Assembly (NCBI GenBank): GCA_039566865.1
Contig: CM076959.1
Span: 7,733,501-7,797,500 of the forward strand
Direction: 5' to 3'
Source of the DNA: Aurelia coerulea
Taxonomy: Eukaryota > Cnidaria > Scyphozoa > Semaeostomeae > Ulmaridae
Length of the DNA stretch: 64,000 bases
The first letter of the stretch is position 1. The number at the start of each line of letters is the position of its first letter. The position numbers were made by a program, and so were the translations under genes. Shown piece by piece: positions 1 through 10,169 of this stretch. The notes beneath the pieces are model-generated. The model saw only the letters and a list, made by a program, of their open reading frames with translations. It had not been told where the DNA came from and did no database searches.

Positions 1-191
1 CCAGATTCATACTCAGCATGAAAATCTGATCTAGAAAAGTGTCTTTCCTTTGACTTATGCATCAAAACTGCTTTCAAGCCAAAACCGGCCAAAACGAGGC
101 TAAATCATGTGATATCTAACAAAAGCAGCCTCGTTCGCATGAATAACATCCAGATTCGTACTCAGCATGAAAATCTGATCTAGGAAAGTGG
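1..191. repeat. Tandem repeat, two partial copies, period about 149 bp
   Basis: The first about 41 bases recur at 150-190 with two differences (both contain ACTCAGCATGAAAATCTGAT). The second copy is followed by unrelated sequence, so only about 1.3 units are in the window and the array may start upstream of it. Nothing coding is seen. Confidence 0.7.
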
Positions 192-374
192 CATCCCGTT
201 AATTACCTCCTCAGGTGATACCTACCTCACTCACCGCCTGGACTATTGCATCATGGAACATTTCAGTCAGGCCAGGTCAAAAGCGCGGAAACCGCGGAAA
301 TTATAATTTTCACTCAGAACGTGATAAAACCGAATTATATAGTACTAAAACATCCTCTGCTCTTCTGAATAACT

Positions 375-630
375 GATGAACAACAACTTTGAAACAAACA
401 ATGTCCGCGTTTTCTTTTCCGCGCTTTCGAGTGTGTAACAATGCAAACTCAAAAACGGGGAAACAAAAACGCGAAAATATACATTTTTTTTGTTTGCAAT
501 ATGCTCCCAAATAAAATGATAAGGCTCTGCAGACGAACACATTAAACGAATGAACATGGCAAATTACTTTGAAATGAACAATATCCGCGATTTCTTTTCT
601 GCGCTTTCAAGTATGCACCAATGCAAACTC
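375..630. repeat. Diverged direct repeat (375-450 and 558-630)
   Basis: Two stretches of about 73 bases share CTTTGAAA, CGATTTCTTTT-like and GCAAACTCA blocks with about 15-20% differences. A third, inverted relative lies at about 2533-2580 (TCGAAAACACGG / AACGCGGAAAT). This is an old low-copy repeat, possibly the borders of a larger element spanning 375-2580. Short open frames across it are not convincing genes. Confidence 0.5.
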
Positions 631-665
631 ATTCATCTTCATTTTACAATATTCATACAGGTTAA

Positions 666-1550
666 CCCTATCTGTACTGGGCGATTTTTTAGGTATTTTG
701 TACTGGGGGGGGGGGCGTTTTTGGCCCCCCCCCTCTTTTTCTCCAAAACTACAAAAGATATAACAATAAGACTTACCCTTATTGTTCTTTAGACAATTGG
801 CTATTCAAATATAACAATGGCAATTAATAAGTCACGTGATTCGTTGCTAAGCAACCGAAAAACTGACGAAAATTGTCAAATTTATACCTTCTTAACCAGA
901 AAAATTCTATTTAATCAACCACTCAACCGATTTTCTCCAAATTTGTTTCAAATAGTAGGAAACATGTCATAGTTCAAATATACATACTTTGCAAAAATTT
1001 TTAGCTTCTATTTTTAGCACAATTAGCCTTGAATTAGCCTTTTGTTGCATGCATTTACTTTCATCGCAGGTTTTTGCAAGTCCTGCCCTTTTATCTGGTA
1101 AATATAGACTCAAAATGAATCAAATTAATAAGATGAAGCAAATTAGACTAAACAAATTTATATTTGACACTTCTTTATTAGGTAAATGACGTCAAAAATG
1201 TGAATGACGTCATAGATATTAAGTATTGCTGACATCAGCAAATATGAAAACATTATATATCAAATGAAAGTACTCATCAAATGCAATCAAATGGTGCATG
1301 TTTGAGATCGATCAAGCAAACAACACGAAAACTACGGACATTATAAGATTTGTTTTGCTGACTACTCTCCAAATATGGTATTACTGTGGTCACATGATCA
1401 GAGATAGAACAATGAAATGTTAAGAATTTAATTGCCTATGAAATTTGAGTAAAAGTCACCAAAACTGGTGGTTATATCTCTTGTCGTTTTAGCGTGATGC
1501 AGCAAAAACTGGTAGGGGGGGGGGCGACAAACCCCCCAGTACGAATACGG
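666..1550. mobile_element. TTAA-flanked non-autonomous element 1
   Basis: The element lies between TTAA at 662-665 and TTAA at 1551-1554. Its ends are imperfect inverted repeats: CCCTATCTGTACTGG on the left, and CCAGTACGAATACGG on the right, whose complement is CCGTATTCGTACTGG. Each end is followed inward by long G or C runs. TTAA duplications are typical of piggyBac and Kolobok elements. No transposase is present, so it is a MITE-like derivative. Confidence 0.65.
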
Positions 1551-1597
1551 TTAATAGGATTCATATATAAATGTGTTTTTCAACCTGACCTGTTTAA

Positions 1598-2158
1598 CCC
1601 TATCTGACCTGGGTGTTTTGAAACACTCAATGCCTGGGGAGGGGCGGATTCCCCCCCCCTGTTTATCTCTGTTGTCATATGAGATATGGCAACAAAATTT
1701 GGCACAGAGGTAGTTCATTATATAAACAATGAAATTCTGAAATCATAATTCAATTAGCGATGTTGTTGTTGCTGCTAGAGCATGATGATCGTTTTGATGT
1801 CATATGACGTCATATAAATGAAAGCTTGCTAAAAGGTTATGAAACTTGGAATTTTCATATCGAAATGAAAGTTATAGATCATAACATATATAAATTCATT
1901 ATTTAGACTTAATTGGACCAACTAAAAATGATTAAGAGAGATACAAAGTTTATTTTTCGCAGAGTGCGGTATGACAAATTGGTAACCATGGCGACAAGGA
2001 TAAAAATAGAATGTCCAAATTGTAACAATTTTATTGCTCTATGATACAAAGTTAAACTCACGAAATCTCAGAGGCCTGTTGCATACATGGAAAAAGGTAT
2101 ACACAAAAATATACTAGGGGGCGGAATCCGCCCCCCCCCCCCCCCAGGTCAGATAGGG
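1598..2158. mobile_element. TTAA-flanked non-autonomous element 2 with perfect terminal inverted repeats
   Basis: The element is bounded by TTAA at 1594-1597 and 2159-2162. The ends CCCTATCTGACCTGGG and CCCAGGTCAGATAGGG are perfect inverted repeats. Its start motif CCCTATCTG matches that of the element ending 44 bp upstream, so the two belong to related families. The inner ends carry GGGGCGGATT / AATCCGCCCC plus C runs. No coding capacity is seen; it is probably a piggyBac- or Kolobok-type MITE. Confidence 0.75.
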
Positions 2159-2239
2159 TTAAACAAAAAGAAGCAACCTAAGCACTCAAACTAAGAACAA
2201 AAGAAATTTACATGCCTAATTTACAATATTATGCAAAAC

Positions 2240-2560
2240 TAAGACTAATTAATAAAATATAAGTTCTCCCTGTCTATAGTTGTCCTTTGAAAGTTTTTAG
2301 GGAGGGTGCCAATTGTCTCTCTCTTTCTAGGTTGTTCCACAGTTTCGCACCGCCATAAGAAAAAGCCTTTTGGCCATTGATAGTTTTTAGGAACGGTATC
2401 TTAGATCAGTTTCTGATGAGCGCAGAAACCGCTCTCTACCGTCCGAACATTTTATGAATAATTTGTTCAAGTAGTCTGGGGCAAGCGAATTCAAAGATTT
2501 ATAAGTTAGCGTCGCTTTTCTTACAAGATTTCTTACAAGAACTCGAAAACACGGAAAGAA
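2240..2560 (-). pseudogene. LINE reverse-transcriptase ORF2 C-terminal remnant
   Basis: Minus-strand translation gives the typical LINE ORF2 tail: TYKSLNSLAPDYLNKLF, then SDGRERFLRSSETDLRYRS, then a frameshifted GGAKLWN-like block. CR1/L2/jockey-type elements end in such a domain ('YKSLNGLAPDYL ... GAKLWNSLP'). No reverse-transcriptase core remains, so this is a 5'-truncated, decayed copy. It reads toward lower coordinates. Confidence 0.65.
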
Positions 2561-2789
2561 AAACGCGGAAATCAACATTTTTGTTTGTTTATTAAAGGGG
2601 AAGAACAGTCTTTGCAGGGGTTATTTTGATTTCTTATATCTACCATATTGGACATTGCACACAGTCAAACTGGCAAATTCCAATTCTTTTTGGGCAAGGT
2701 GAAGCAAATTGTGAACTTATTTTTTTGTATGAGGTGTCAATTTTGAGATCCACCCAATTTTAGACCACACCCTTTTCCAGACATCTGAA

Positions 2790-3120
2790 AAACCCCCAAA
2801 TTGTGTCAATAATATTTTCTGATCCAATAAAGCTATCGACATGAAATTGTTGACAACAAACAAGCTATAATAGAGCTGTGATATGAACCTATTTTGGAGT
2901 ATCTAGGTGCTATATACATGTCCCCGCAGTGATCTGAAAAATATGGTAAAAATTTTCACGAGTAGACAAAAGAGAATCTCAAGAACTATCAGAGTATGGT
3001 ATCCTAAGTCTCAAACTTAGGTCTATATCACAGCTCTGATATAGAACAAGCCTTTGTCCAAATTTGAGGGTGATAGCTTTTATAGTTTTGTTGCAATCTT
3101 TGACACAAAATTTGGTGAAC
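2790..3120. repeat. Diverged inverted repeat, arms about 100 bp
   Basis: Segment about 2800-2895 and the reverse complement of about 3018-3115 share AGAGCTGTGATAT, TAAAGCTATC and AATT(T)TGTGTCAA blocks in the same order with many indels. This suggests an old hairpin-forming MITE. No gene is seen in 2581-3198. Confidence 0.45.
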
Positions 3121-3198
3121 ATGGAAAATTGCGTTCTCAGTAAATCGCAATCAAAGTTTAATAGATTAGGTACAACAAATATATGTGTTCAGTCAAGT

Positions 3199-3468
3199 CT
3201 AAAATCCACCAGATTTGTACTGGGTCCCTCCTCTTCTTCTAATTGATCTAAATATCCTTTTTTTTCTGTTTCTGATAGTTCTTCTTATCCATTTTGCTTT
3301 CTCTGTGCTTTTGTAGACCGAAAGACGAATTCTCTCTTTGTCTTCTTTTCTGCCCGCTTTCAAACAATGAATGCCAGGCTCCACCCGCAACTCTTCCAAA
3401 ACATGAGGAACTGTTTTGCATCCATCATTAAAATGGCTCAATGCTAGAAAGGTTGCCAACTGCACAGT
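3199..3468 (-). pseudogene. MULE-type transposase gene, C-terminal part (3' of the LINE insertion)
   Basis: The minus strand encodes VQLATFLALSHFNDG, a Lys/Arg-rich region (EDKERIRLSVYKSTEKAKW...) and a stop after KSGGF. Metazoan Mutator-like transposases end with the same pattern: a 'LSHFNDG' helix, a basic stretch, then a 'Y(K/E)SG(G/A)F' terminus. The upstream part of the gene resumes at 8071 on the far side of a LINE. The codons at the two breakpoints (SSLVT at 8071 onward and VQLATF here) fit together in frame. This is a pseudogene by insertion. Confidence 0.65.
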
Positions 3469-3620
3469 TCTTTTTTTTTCGCGCATCACAAAATGGCGGA
3501 AGGTTGTGTATTCGCCACGTGTGCCTAGTTTTTCAAGTTGAACGGTGTATCACTGTACTTACATTTTAAAAAAACTGTTCAGTTCTGTTCCTGTTATCAT
3601 GCTGAGTATTTATTGATGAA

Positions 3621-4442
3621 TTGCTATCAAATTTCAATATGGATGAGTCAATTTCTGTCAAAGACTATGTGAGGGAGCTGTTGGATGTCCAGGCCAAGAG
3701 CTACCGGACCATGATTGAGATGGTGGTGAATGAGTTCAGGGAAGATTTGAAAGCACTTAAGAACGATGTGAATGATCTCAAAACCAGTATTCAGTTCACC
3801 CAAAAAGACGTGGATGAGAATAAGCAAAAAGTTTCTGAAATGGCAGTCAATTCTGCTGCTCAGTCTACGGCGTTGAATGATGTTTTCAAGGGCCTAGATG
3901 ACCTCGAGGCCAAAAGTGACTATCTCGAGAACCAAAGTAGAAGGAATAATATCAAGATTTTTGGGATTGCAGAGGAACATGGTGAAACATGGGATGACTG
4001 TGAAAGCAAAGTCAAAAAGGCCATTGTCGAGAAGCTGGATATTAAAGATGAAATCCTCATTGAAAGAGCACATAGGGTTGGGCCAATGAATGGTGACAAA
4101 CGGAATCAGAGAGGTGGTGCTGAGAGAAAGAATAGTGATGGTCCTAGACCAATTGTGGCCAAAATGCAGAGTTGGAAGCAAAAATCTGCAGTGATCAAAG
4201 ACGCACAGAAGAAAAAGCCAAAAGGAATCATCCAAACAAGAATGGAGATCATCGTAGACAAAGAAACTCTATTCAAGATGAAGGATCTGGAAACAAGTCA
4301 AGTGAATCTAAAGATGAAAGTGAAAATGAAATATTTTTCAATGTCAATCAGACTGAAAGTCTTGAGGACCACTAACTTTCAATGTTTACTGTTGTTGCAG
4401 GTATTGATATTGTGTTTTAGTTCATGTTTTCAGTTTACATAA
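3621..4442 (+). CDS. LINE ORF1: coiled-coil, L1-ORF1-like RNA-binding protein
   Basis: About 273 residues. Residues 1-100 are a Lys/Glu/Asp-rich helical region with heptad-like spacing (DLKALKNDVNDLKT, then LEAKSDYLENQSRRNN), likely a coiled coil. It is followed by NNIKIFGIAEE and ERAHRVGP, the signature of the Transposase_22/L1 ORF1 RRM domain, and RPIVAKMQSWKQK. In related elements this protein is an RNA chaperone that coats the element's RNA. The last 60 or so residues look unlike the family and lie out of frame with a plausible alternative (4172-4375), so the C-terminus may be frameshifted. Confidence 0.7.
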   Translation: MLSNFNMDESISVKDYVRELLDVQAKSYRTMIEMVVNEFREDLKALKNDVNDLKTSIQFTQKDVDENKQKVSEMAVNSAAQSTALNDVFKGLDDLEAKSDYLENQSRRNNIKIFGIAEEHGETWDDCESKVKKAIVEKLDIKDEILIERAHRVGPMNGDKRNQRGGAERKNSDGPRPIVAKMQSWKQKSAVIKDAQKKKPKGIIQTRMEIIVDKETLFKMKDLETSQVNLKMKVKMKYFSMSIRLKVLRTTNFQCLLLLQVLILCFSSCFQFT

Positions 4443-4467
4443 TATTCATTTTCATTAGTGAAATCTA

Positions 4468-7400
4468 ATGGTAATAATCCCTAAAGATCCTTGTGGCATT
4501 TGTCACAGAAACATACTTGCCAACCAAAAGGCAATTTTTTGTTATAACTGCAATGTTTATGTCCACATAAAATGCAATGGTACCTCTGCTTCAGAATACA
4601 AAGAACTTGAAAAAGAATCTGATGATGTTTCATGGTTTTGTAAAAAATGCACCATTGATATGTTTCCATTTGGCTCTCTTGCAAATGATGAATTCTTAGC
4701 ACTTCAGGATTTTGACGTACCCTCATTCATTGACTCTGCCCCCTCATTTGAGATTACTTCTAACCTCAGGGACTTGCCTAATCTTAGTGATTATGATATT
4801 GATGAACATATGCCTCAAAATATTGATTCTCGCTACTTCACTTTACCTGAACTCTCCTCTTTACAATCGTCCTCTAGAGATTTCTCTATTCTTCACACTA
4901 ACATCAGAAGCCTATCCCTTCATCATGATGAATTAGTTTCTTTATCTGCCCACACTGATCTGAATCTAGATGTGATTGGAGTGTCTGAAATATGGCATTC
5001 CATTGATAATCCCCTATCATCGAATGTTGATATTCCTGGCTATACTTTTTTTAAGACTCAGTCACTCACTCAGAATGGTGGTGTAGGTTTGTACATTAAA
5101 GACTCTCTTACTTCCAATCCAAGGACTGATTTAGATTCTTGTACAGATGATTTTGAAACTGTATGGGTTGAGATTGAAAATAAAAATGACAAAAATTTCC
5201 TAATTTGTTGTGTTTACAGGCATCCAAGTTCAGCTATTGATAACCTTACATCTCATTTTCAGAATCTTCTATCTAAAATATCTTCAAACAAACTGCTGTT
5301 TATAATGGGTGATTTTAATGTCAATCTTCTAGATTATGCTTCTCATTCACCAACAAGTGACTTTGTTAATAACTTTTTTTCACACAGCCTTCTGCCTTGC
5401 ATTCATCATCCAACTCGAGTTTCTGAACATAGAGCATCAGTTATTGACAACATATACACTAACGCTACCAATGCTAATATAACAAGTGGCAATATTGTAA
5501 TCCAAATTAGTGACCATTTTCCCCAGTTTTTTATTTTGAAAAATACTCAAGTTAATCATAATAAATCTGAATCATTCAAATATGATTATTCCAATTTTAA
5601 AGAAGAGAAGTTTCTTGATGATTTTAACAAGGTTAACTTTACTTATTTAGAAAACAATGACATGGATGTAAACGATAAATTTGACAAATTTCTAAAAGAT
5701 CTCAATACTTTGACCAATAAACATGCTCCAATTAAAAGACGTAGTAGAAAGGAAATAAAACTGAAAGATAAACCATGGATAAACAGTAAAATCCTGAAGA
5801 TGATGAGAATCCGAGACGGCATTTTGCAGAAACTAAAGAAACATCAGACTCCTAATAACCTCAGGTTGTATAAGAAGTTTCGAAACCGTGTGTCCAATGA
5901 ATTAAAAGAAAGTAAAGCAAGGTATTTTCATAATTATTTTGCTACCAACAGTCAAAATATGAAAAAATTGTGGTCAGGTATCAAGACAATAATTTCTCAT
6001 AAGTCTTCTTCTGTTTCTTCAATTAACAAAATCAAAGGCAAAGATGGAAATGTAACATCAGACCCTTCTAAAATGTCAAATATTTTCAATGATTTTTATG
6101 TCAATGTTGCTGATGAAATAACAAAGACAATCCCAATGACTCCAAAGTCTCCTCTTGATTACTTATCTAACAGAGCCTGTAATTCACTTTTCCTTACTCC
6201 AGTTACTTTGATAGAAGTTAATGACCTGATCAACATTTTGAATCCTTCCAAGTCAGTTGGTCCTAATAGTATACCCATAAAATTACTTAAAATTATTGGA
6301 TACTCTGTTTCTCCACTTCTTGCGCATCTTGTGAATCAGTCTTTCCAGTCTGGTATTTTTCCCAACAAACTTAAAATTGCCAAGGTGATTTCTCTGTTTA
6401 AAAAAGGAAATCCTGAGCTTCCTTTAAACTATAGGCCAATTTCCCTTTTACCCATCTTCAGCAAGATACTTGAGAAGTTAATGTACAAACGGCTTTATAG
6501 ATTCCTTGAAATTCATAACGTTCTTTATTCTTTACAATTTGGATTTCAAGAAAACCACTCAATTGATCATGCCCTTGTGAGCTTGACAGAAGCTGTAAGA
6601 AATACGCTTGACAATAAAAGACTTGGTTGTGGTATTTTCATTGATTTACAAAAGGCTTTTGATACAGTTAATCATAGAATCTTGCTATCTAAATTGGAAC
6701 ACTATGGTGTTCGTGGATGTGCCCTTGAGTGGTTTAGGTCATATCTGTCTGAAAGAAAGCAATATGTTTCTGTTAATGGGAGTAATTCCAACTTACTTTC
6801 AATTACTTGTGGTGTACCACAAGGTTCTGTGTTGGGCCCATTACTTTTCCTTATCTATATCAATGATCTACCAAATGTTTCTAAGAAACTGACTTTTTAT
6901 CTCTTTGCTGATGATACAAATATCTATTATGAATCCAAAGACCTATCTAATTTGATTAAAGTTGTCAACAAAGAGCTGAGATTGGTAAAGAAATGGCTTG
7001 ATGCTAATAAATTATCATTAAACATTGATAAGACAAACTATATTATCTTCCATTCTTCATCTGTCAATGTTCCTTCTGATTCTGATATCAAAATAGGCAA
7101 GAAACATGTTAAAAGAGTTAAATTTGTTAAGTTCTTAGGTCTCCTCCTGGATGAGCATCTAAGCTGGAAATTCCATCTCAGTGAACTCTCTAAAAAGTTA
7201 GCAAGAACATGTGGAATGTTTTTCAAAGTTAGGAACTTACTTCCATTAGATGTTCTACTTTGCTTGTATAATGCTTTGTTTCTGTCCTTCTTGCAATATG
7301 GTCTTATTGTTTGGGGTCAAACATATGCATCATACATTGATCCAATTTTCAAATTACAGAAAAAAGCAGTCAGAGCTATCTCATTTCAGCCTCGCATGTC

Positions 7401-7746
7401 TCCATCTCTTCCAATCTTCATTGACCTCAAACTCCTAAAAATTTCTGAGCTCTTTGAACTCCGACTCTTAACTTTTGTTTTTGATTCTGTTAATAAAACT
7501 TCACCAAGTTGCTTTCATGACTTTTTCTTATTCAGTTCATCTGTTCATCAGCACTCCACTAGACAGGCCAGTCAGGGTAATTTATTTTTGTCTCGAAAAA
7601 ACAGTCTTCAATATGGTCTCAAGTCAATTCGATATCTTGGTGCTAAACTTTGGAACACATTACCTGTAGAACTCAGAAATGCTCCATCAAAAATATCATT
7701 CAAAACAAAACTAAAAATTTACTTGCTAAACAAGGTCAACCGATGA
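4468..7746 (+). CDS. LINE ORF2: PHD-like finger, endonuclease and reverse transcriptase
   Basis: Open over 1092 codons. Residues about 7-62 form a PHD-like Cys/His finger (CGICHRN, FCYNCNVYVHIKC, WFCKKC). From about 135 there is an APE-like endonuclease (ILHTNIRSL, VSEIWHS, GGVGLYIK, MGDFNVNLLD, ending ISDHFPQF). The reverse transcriptase has NYRPISLLP, IDLQKAFDTVNH, GVPQGSVLGPLLF and the catalytic FADDT (Asp at about 815-816). The C-terminal domain has KKAVRAIS and GAKLWNTLP. It would nick target DNA and prime reverse transcription on it. There is no RNase H. The uninterrupted frame suggests a recent insertion. Confidence 0.9.
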   Translation: MVIIPKDPCGICHRNILANQKAIFCYNCNVYVHIKCNGTSASEYKELEKESDDVSWFCKKCTIDMFPFGSLANDEFLALQDFDVPSFIDSAPSFEITSNLRDLPNLSDYDIDEHMPQNIDSRYFTLPELSSLQSSSRDFSILHTNIRSLSLHHDELVSLSAHTDLNLDVIGVSEIWHSIDNPLSSNVDIPGYTFFKTQSLTQNGGVGLYIKDSLTSNPRTDLDSCTDDFETVWVEIENKNDKNFLICCVYRHPSSAIDNLTSHFQNLLSKISSNKLLFIMGDFNVNLLDYASHSPTSDFVNNFFSHSLLPCIHHPTRVSEHRASVIDNIYTNATNANITSGNIVIQISDHFPQFFILKNTQVNHNKSESFKYDYSNFKEEKFLDDFNKVNFTYLENNDMDVNDKFDKFLKDLNTLTNKHAPIKRRSRKEIKLKDKPWINSKILKMMRIRDGILQKLKKHQTPNNLRLYKKFRNRVSNELKESKARYFHNYFATNSQNMKKLWSGIKTIISHKSSSVSSINKIKGKDGNVTSDPSKMSNIFNDFYVNVADEITKTIPMTPKSPLDYLSNRACNSLFLTPVTLIEVNDLINILNPSKSVGPNSIPIKLLKIIGYSVSPLLAHLVNQSFQSGIFPNKLKIAKVISLFKKGNPELPLNYRPISLLPIFSKILEKLMYKRLYRFLEIHNVLYSLQFGFQENHSIDHALVSLTEAVRNTLDNKRLGCGIFIDLQKAFDTVNHRILLSKLEHYGVRGCALEWFRSYLSERKQYVSVNGSNSNLLSITCGVPQGSVLGPLLFLIYINDLPNVSKKLTFYLFADDTNIYYESKDLSNLIKVVNKELRLVKKWLDANKLSLNIDKTNYIIFHSSSVNVPSDSDIKIGKKHVKRVKFVKFLGLLLDEHLSWKFHLSELSKKLARTCGMFFKVRNLLPLDVLLCLYNALFLSFLQYGLIVWGQTYASYIDPIFKLQKKAVRAISFQPRMSPSLPIFIDLKLLKISELFELRLLTFVFDSVNKTSPSCFHDFFLFSSSVHQHSTRQASQGNLFLSRKNSLQYGLKSIRYLGAKLWNTLPVELRNAPSKISFKTKLKIYLLNKVNR

Positions 7747-8070
7747 ATCTATTTGAAACCTGAACAATTGCTATCAATTTTTAAATAGGAAATGCACAAC
7801 TTCTATTTTCACCTGATAGTATCTTAGGATAGGGGGGGCTCTCTCCTCGATTAGTTTACCTATTGAGAGAGCTCCTCCTCTAAGTAATTCCCTGCATACA
7901 GTTTATTTATTTAGCCCCTCTTTGTATTTGTATATTGTATTAATTTTCTGTATCATTGTGTTTATTTTCTGTAACAATTATCTTTGTAGTTTAGTTATTC
8001 GTGTGTATAGTTAGGTTATAAATTGTATGTAGTGGAATTTAAAATATAAAACTGACTGAAACTGAAACTG
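7747..8070 (+). other. LINE 3' UTR and tail
   Basis: Non-coding, with a G run at 7834-7840, CTCTCTCC, GAGAGAGCTCCTCCTC and a T-rich stretch before the ACTGA repeats. The same 3' end recurs in a truncated copy at 51730-51947, which defines this as the family's 3' end. Confidence 0.75.
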
Positions 8071-8945
8071 AGTAACTAGGCTTGAATGGCTAACCTTTGG
8101 GGCACGTTTCCAAATTAGTGCATTGTACGATTCATTTTGGTTTTGTGTTTGGCCATGGAGACAAGAAGACAACAGGCGGTCATTGTTCAATGCCTCAAAA
8201 ACACTCTTCAACTTGTCAGCAACAGCTGCAGGAAGGGGATGCATGTGCTGATAGATAGCAGTGCCCTCCTGGAAGCCACACCACAAATCCTTACCAGCTG
8301 GACATAAATGATGGTTGGGATTCTCGTCAGTTGACCTGATGTGGTTCCAGATGGCCATAACTGCACCCTTCATTTCAGGTAAACTATGGCTCTTTCCTCT
8401 GATTGCTTTCCCATAGTATACCTGAAGTGAATCTATCAATTTATCAGTTAGCCTCCCCTTCCCGCCAATTGACTTCCCATCTGCAAGCTTTTCCATCCCA
8501 CAACTCTTTCTCAGCGATCTCAGGCGAGAACCCATTCTTTTTTTGGATGTGGCCATCGCATTCCAATTTGGTGATTTCTCTGTCCCCATACACTCTCATT
8601 TTTCAATTGGGTTTGTGCTTTTCTGTCACCATCTCCAAGAAACTTAGTGTATCTCAGGGAATGCTTTTCAATAGAACGGTTAAATATGGCAACACAACCA
8701 GCTGGATCCATCTTCCCAGAAGAAGCAAAGAAATTTGCCTGGCATTCATGCTAGTGACCCAAATCAAATTCTGGTGTCCCCTCTTTATTACTGTTCAAAA
8801 GACATGTTCTGCATTCCCTTAGCAAAATCTCTGTGTCTAAAATCTTTCCAGTGACCAGAGAAATTGCAGTTACAATGCCAGTTGAAGATTTTAAACCTCT
8901 TTTTCGTCAAGTGTACCATAGCCCTCTTGAAACCCACAAAGAAAT
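8071..8945 (-). pseudogene. MULE-type transposase gene, central part (5' of the LINE insertion)
   Basis: Minus-strand translation in three frames gives, from about 8945 down: KRGLKSSTGIVTAIS, TGKILDTEILLRECRTC, MDPAGCVAIFNRSIEKHSLRY with GDGD, then KKRMGSRLRSLRK, GKGRLTDKLIDSLQVYYG, CLHGQTQNQNESYNALIW. These are the blocks of metazoan MULE (PF20700-like) DDE transposases; GDGD is a probable catalytic aspartate region and NESYNALIW the conserved end. At least two indels between 8580 and 8720 and the LINE insertion at 8070 make it inactive. The C-terminus continues at 3468. Confidence 0.7.
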
Positions 8946-8949
8946 GGGG

Positions 8950-9310
8950 ACAAGAAGATTTGGACAAAAGGTAGTATCTGATCTTGCATCAACCTTTCGT
9001 AAATTTTGATACTGCTTGCAAAATTTTAAAGGTTCGGTAGTCCTTTTTTGTAAATGTGTCCTCTTTTTTAAACAGCAAACTTATATCTCCCGCTTTCAGT
9101 TCTTCAGGAAACGTACTTTTGGATCACCCAAAGTTGTACAGATTTTAAATGACTGAACAAAATATATCAGAATTTTGCTTGAGAATCCTTGCAGGTAGGC
9201 AGTTGATCGGAGAAGTCTTGTTCGTACTAAGTTTTCTAACTTGGACGGCAACATCTTGACCAGTGACCTCTCTAAAATTAAATTCATGGGAAAATGTAGC
9301 TCTTTCCTTG
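8950..9310 (-). pseudogene. LINE reverse-transcriptase fragment
   Basis: The minus strand reads REVTGQDVAVQVRKLSTNK, then PARILKQNSDIF, FPEELKAGDISLLFKKED and KKDYRTFKILQAVSK. This is the region just upstream of the RT core ('FP..LK.A.V.PIFKKGD...NYRPIS'). It has stop codons and one frameshift, and is too short to function. It abuts the decayed MULE gene and may have truncated that gene's 5' end. Confidence 0.6.
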
Positions 9311-9805
9311 ATTTTGCATCTCATGTTTTCAATACAAGGCTTTCAAATTATCTTACAAATGCAAGCAATTTCTCCAGCAAACAAAAAGCAATCACAGCAC
9401 CCTTCCCAAGATGTGGGTGACTGTAAAAAGATAGAGAAGCTTTCTTTTCTGGCAGAGAGCCATTGCCACTGCTGGATGGAAGACAAAGTAAAATGATAAT
9501 GAAAGAGCTAGAACTCTCAGCAGCTACCCTAGCAGCCAAATATTCTAGCAAGGAGCTAGCATCAAACACATCAAAAACATGTCTCTTGTTGATCCAATAT
9601 TGTTGATGCTTCCACTGCATTTATATTTAATCATTGTAAGTTCTCTTGATGTAGATTGTGTATGTAATGCCATCAATCATTTCCTCATTACAGAACGTTA
9701 CCAAATCTGTTGGTTGGCTGAAAGGTGTTTGGTTTGTAAGAATGCATCTGATGTCAAACCAGCGATTATTGTGCAGGCATTACTACCAAGTCCCCCCCCC
9801 CCTTC
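9311..9805. other. Gap without a recognisable gene; C-run at about 9791
   Basis: Several short open frames overlap on both strands, none with recognisable motifs. A run of ten C residues followed by CTTCCCCC lies just before repeat X. I see nothing else supportable. Confidence 0.5.
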
Positions 9806-9897
9806 CCCCTGTAACGGGGAACAAGGTTACATATTCAGGTTGCGATTTTACATGCGCAGACACGGAGACAATAAAAAAGACGTTGTTATGTGACGAT
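9806..9897. repeat. Repeat X, left part (interrupted by the gypsy element)
   Basis: GGGGAACAAGGTTACATATT and the following 75 bases recur at 24131-24240, where they are uninterrupted. Here the repeat stops at ACGAT (9893-9897), where the gypsy LTR begins, and resumes at 22554 with ACGATGATCATG. This fixes the gypsy insertion point and its 5-bp duplication. Confidence 0.8.
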
Positions 9898-10081
9898 TGT
9901 GACGTTATGTCACCTGACCACATGATCGTATCACATGATCGTGTCACGTGACTAGAACTCGTGATGTTTGTGATGTTGAGAGGTGTGAAAATTGAGTTGT
10001 TGACAGTTGTGTCGAGCATGTAAGAGCCTAGTCTTTTCTCGTGTTTCTCTACCAATTTTTGGGGTTTCACAGAACGTTACA
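9898..10081 (+). repeat. 5' LTR of the gypsy element
   Basis: 184 bp, TGTGACG...TTACA. It matches the 3' LTR with about ten substitutions and has 13 extra bases (an ATGATCGTGTCAC-type duplication) around 9933. It holds short ATCACATGAT / CACGTGAC palindromes that may bind transcription factors (CACGTG is an E-box). Confidence 0.85.
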
Positions 10082-10096
10082 TGGTACCAGAAGTGG
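10082..10096 (+). other. Primer-binding site of the gypsy element
   Basis: TGGTACCAGAAGTGG lies directly after the 5' LTR, the expected place for tRNA priming of minus-strand DNA. The TGG start matches a tRNA 3' CCA end. I cannot name the tRNA with certainty. Confidence 0.65.
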
Positions 10097-10169
10097 TCAA
10101 AAAAATGCCTCAAAGTGTATTCGAAAACTTGCAGTAGAATTGAGAGTCGCAGATAGGCTTCCTACAGGC

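Larger units (their letters stand above)
3469..8070 (+). mobile_element. Nearly full-length CR1/L2-like LINE inserted in a MULE transposase gene
   Basis: The element runs from a pyrimidine-rich 5' end (TCTTTTTTTTTC at 3469) to a short repetitive tail of ACTGA(AA) units at about 8051-8070. It carries ORF1 and ORF2 in order with a 25-bp gap, a 3' UTR of about 300 bp, and no poly(A). Such non-poly(A) microsatellite-like tails are usual in the CR1/L2 group. The flanks read continuously through the interrupted MULE gene, so both ends are well placed; AGT occurs at both junctions (3466-3468 and 8071-8073), so any duplication is only about 3 bp. Confidence 0.8.

Noticed and set aside
3894..4235. 113-codon minus-strand open frame inside the LINE
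   Set aside because: Shadow of ORF1; the plus-strand frame has the RNA-binding signature.
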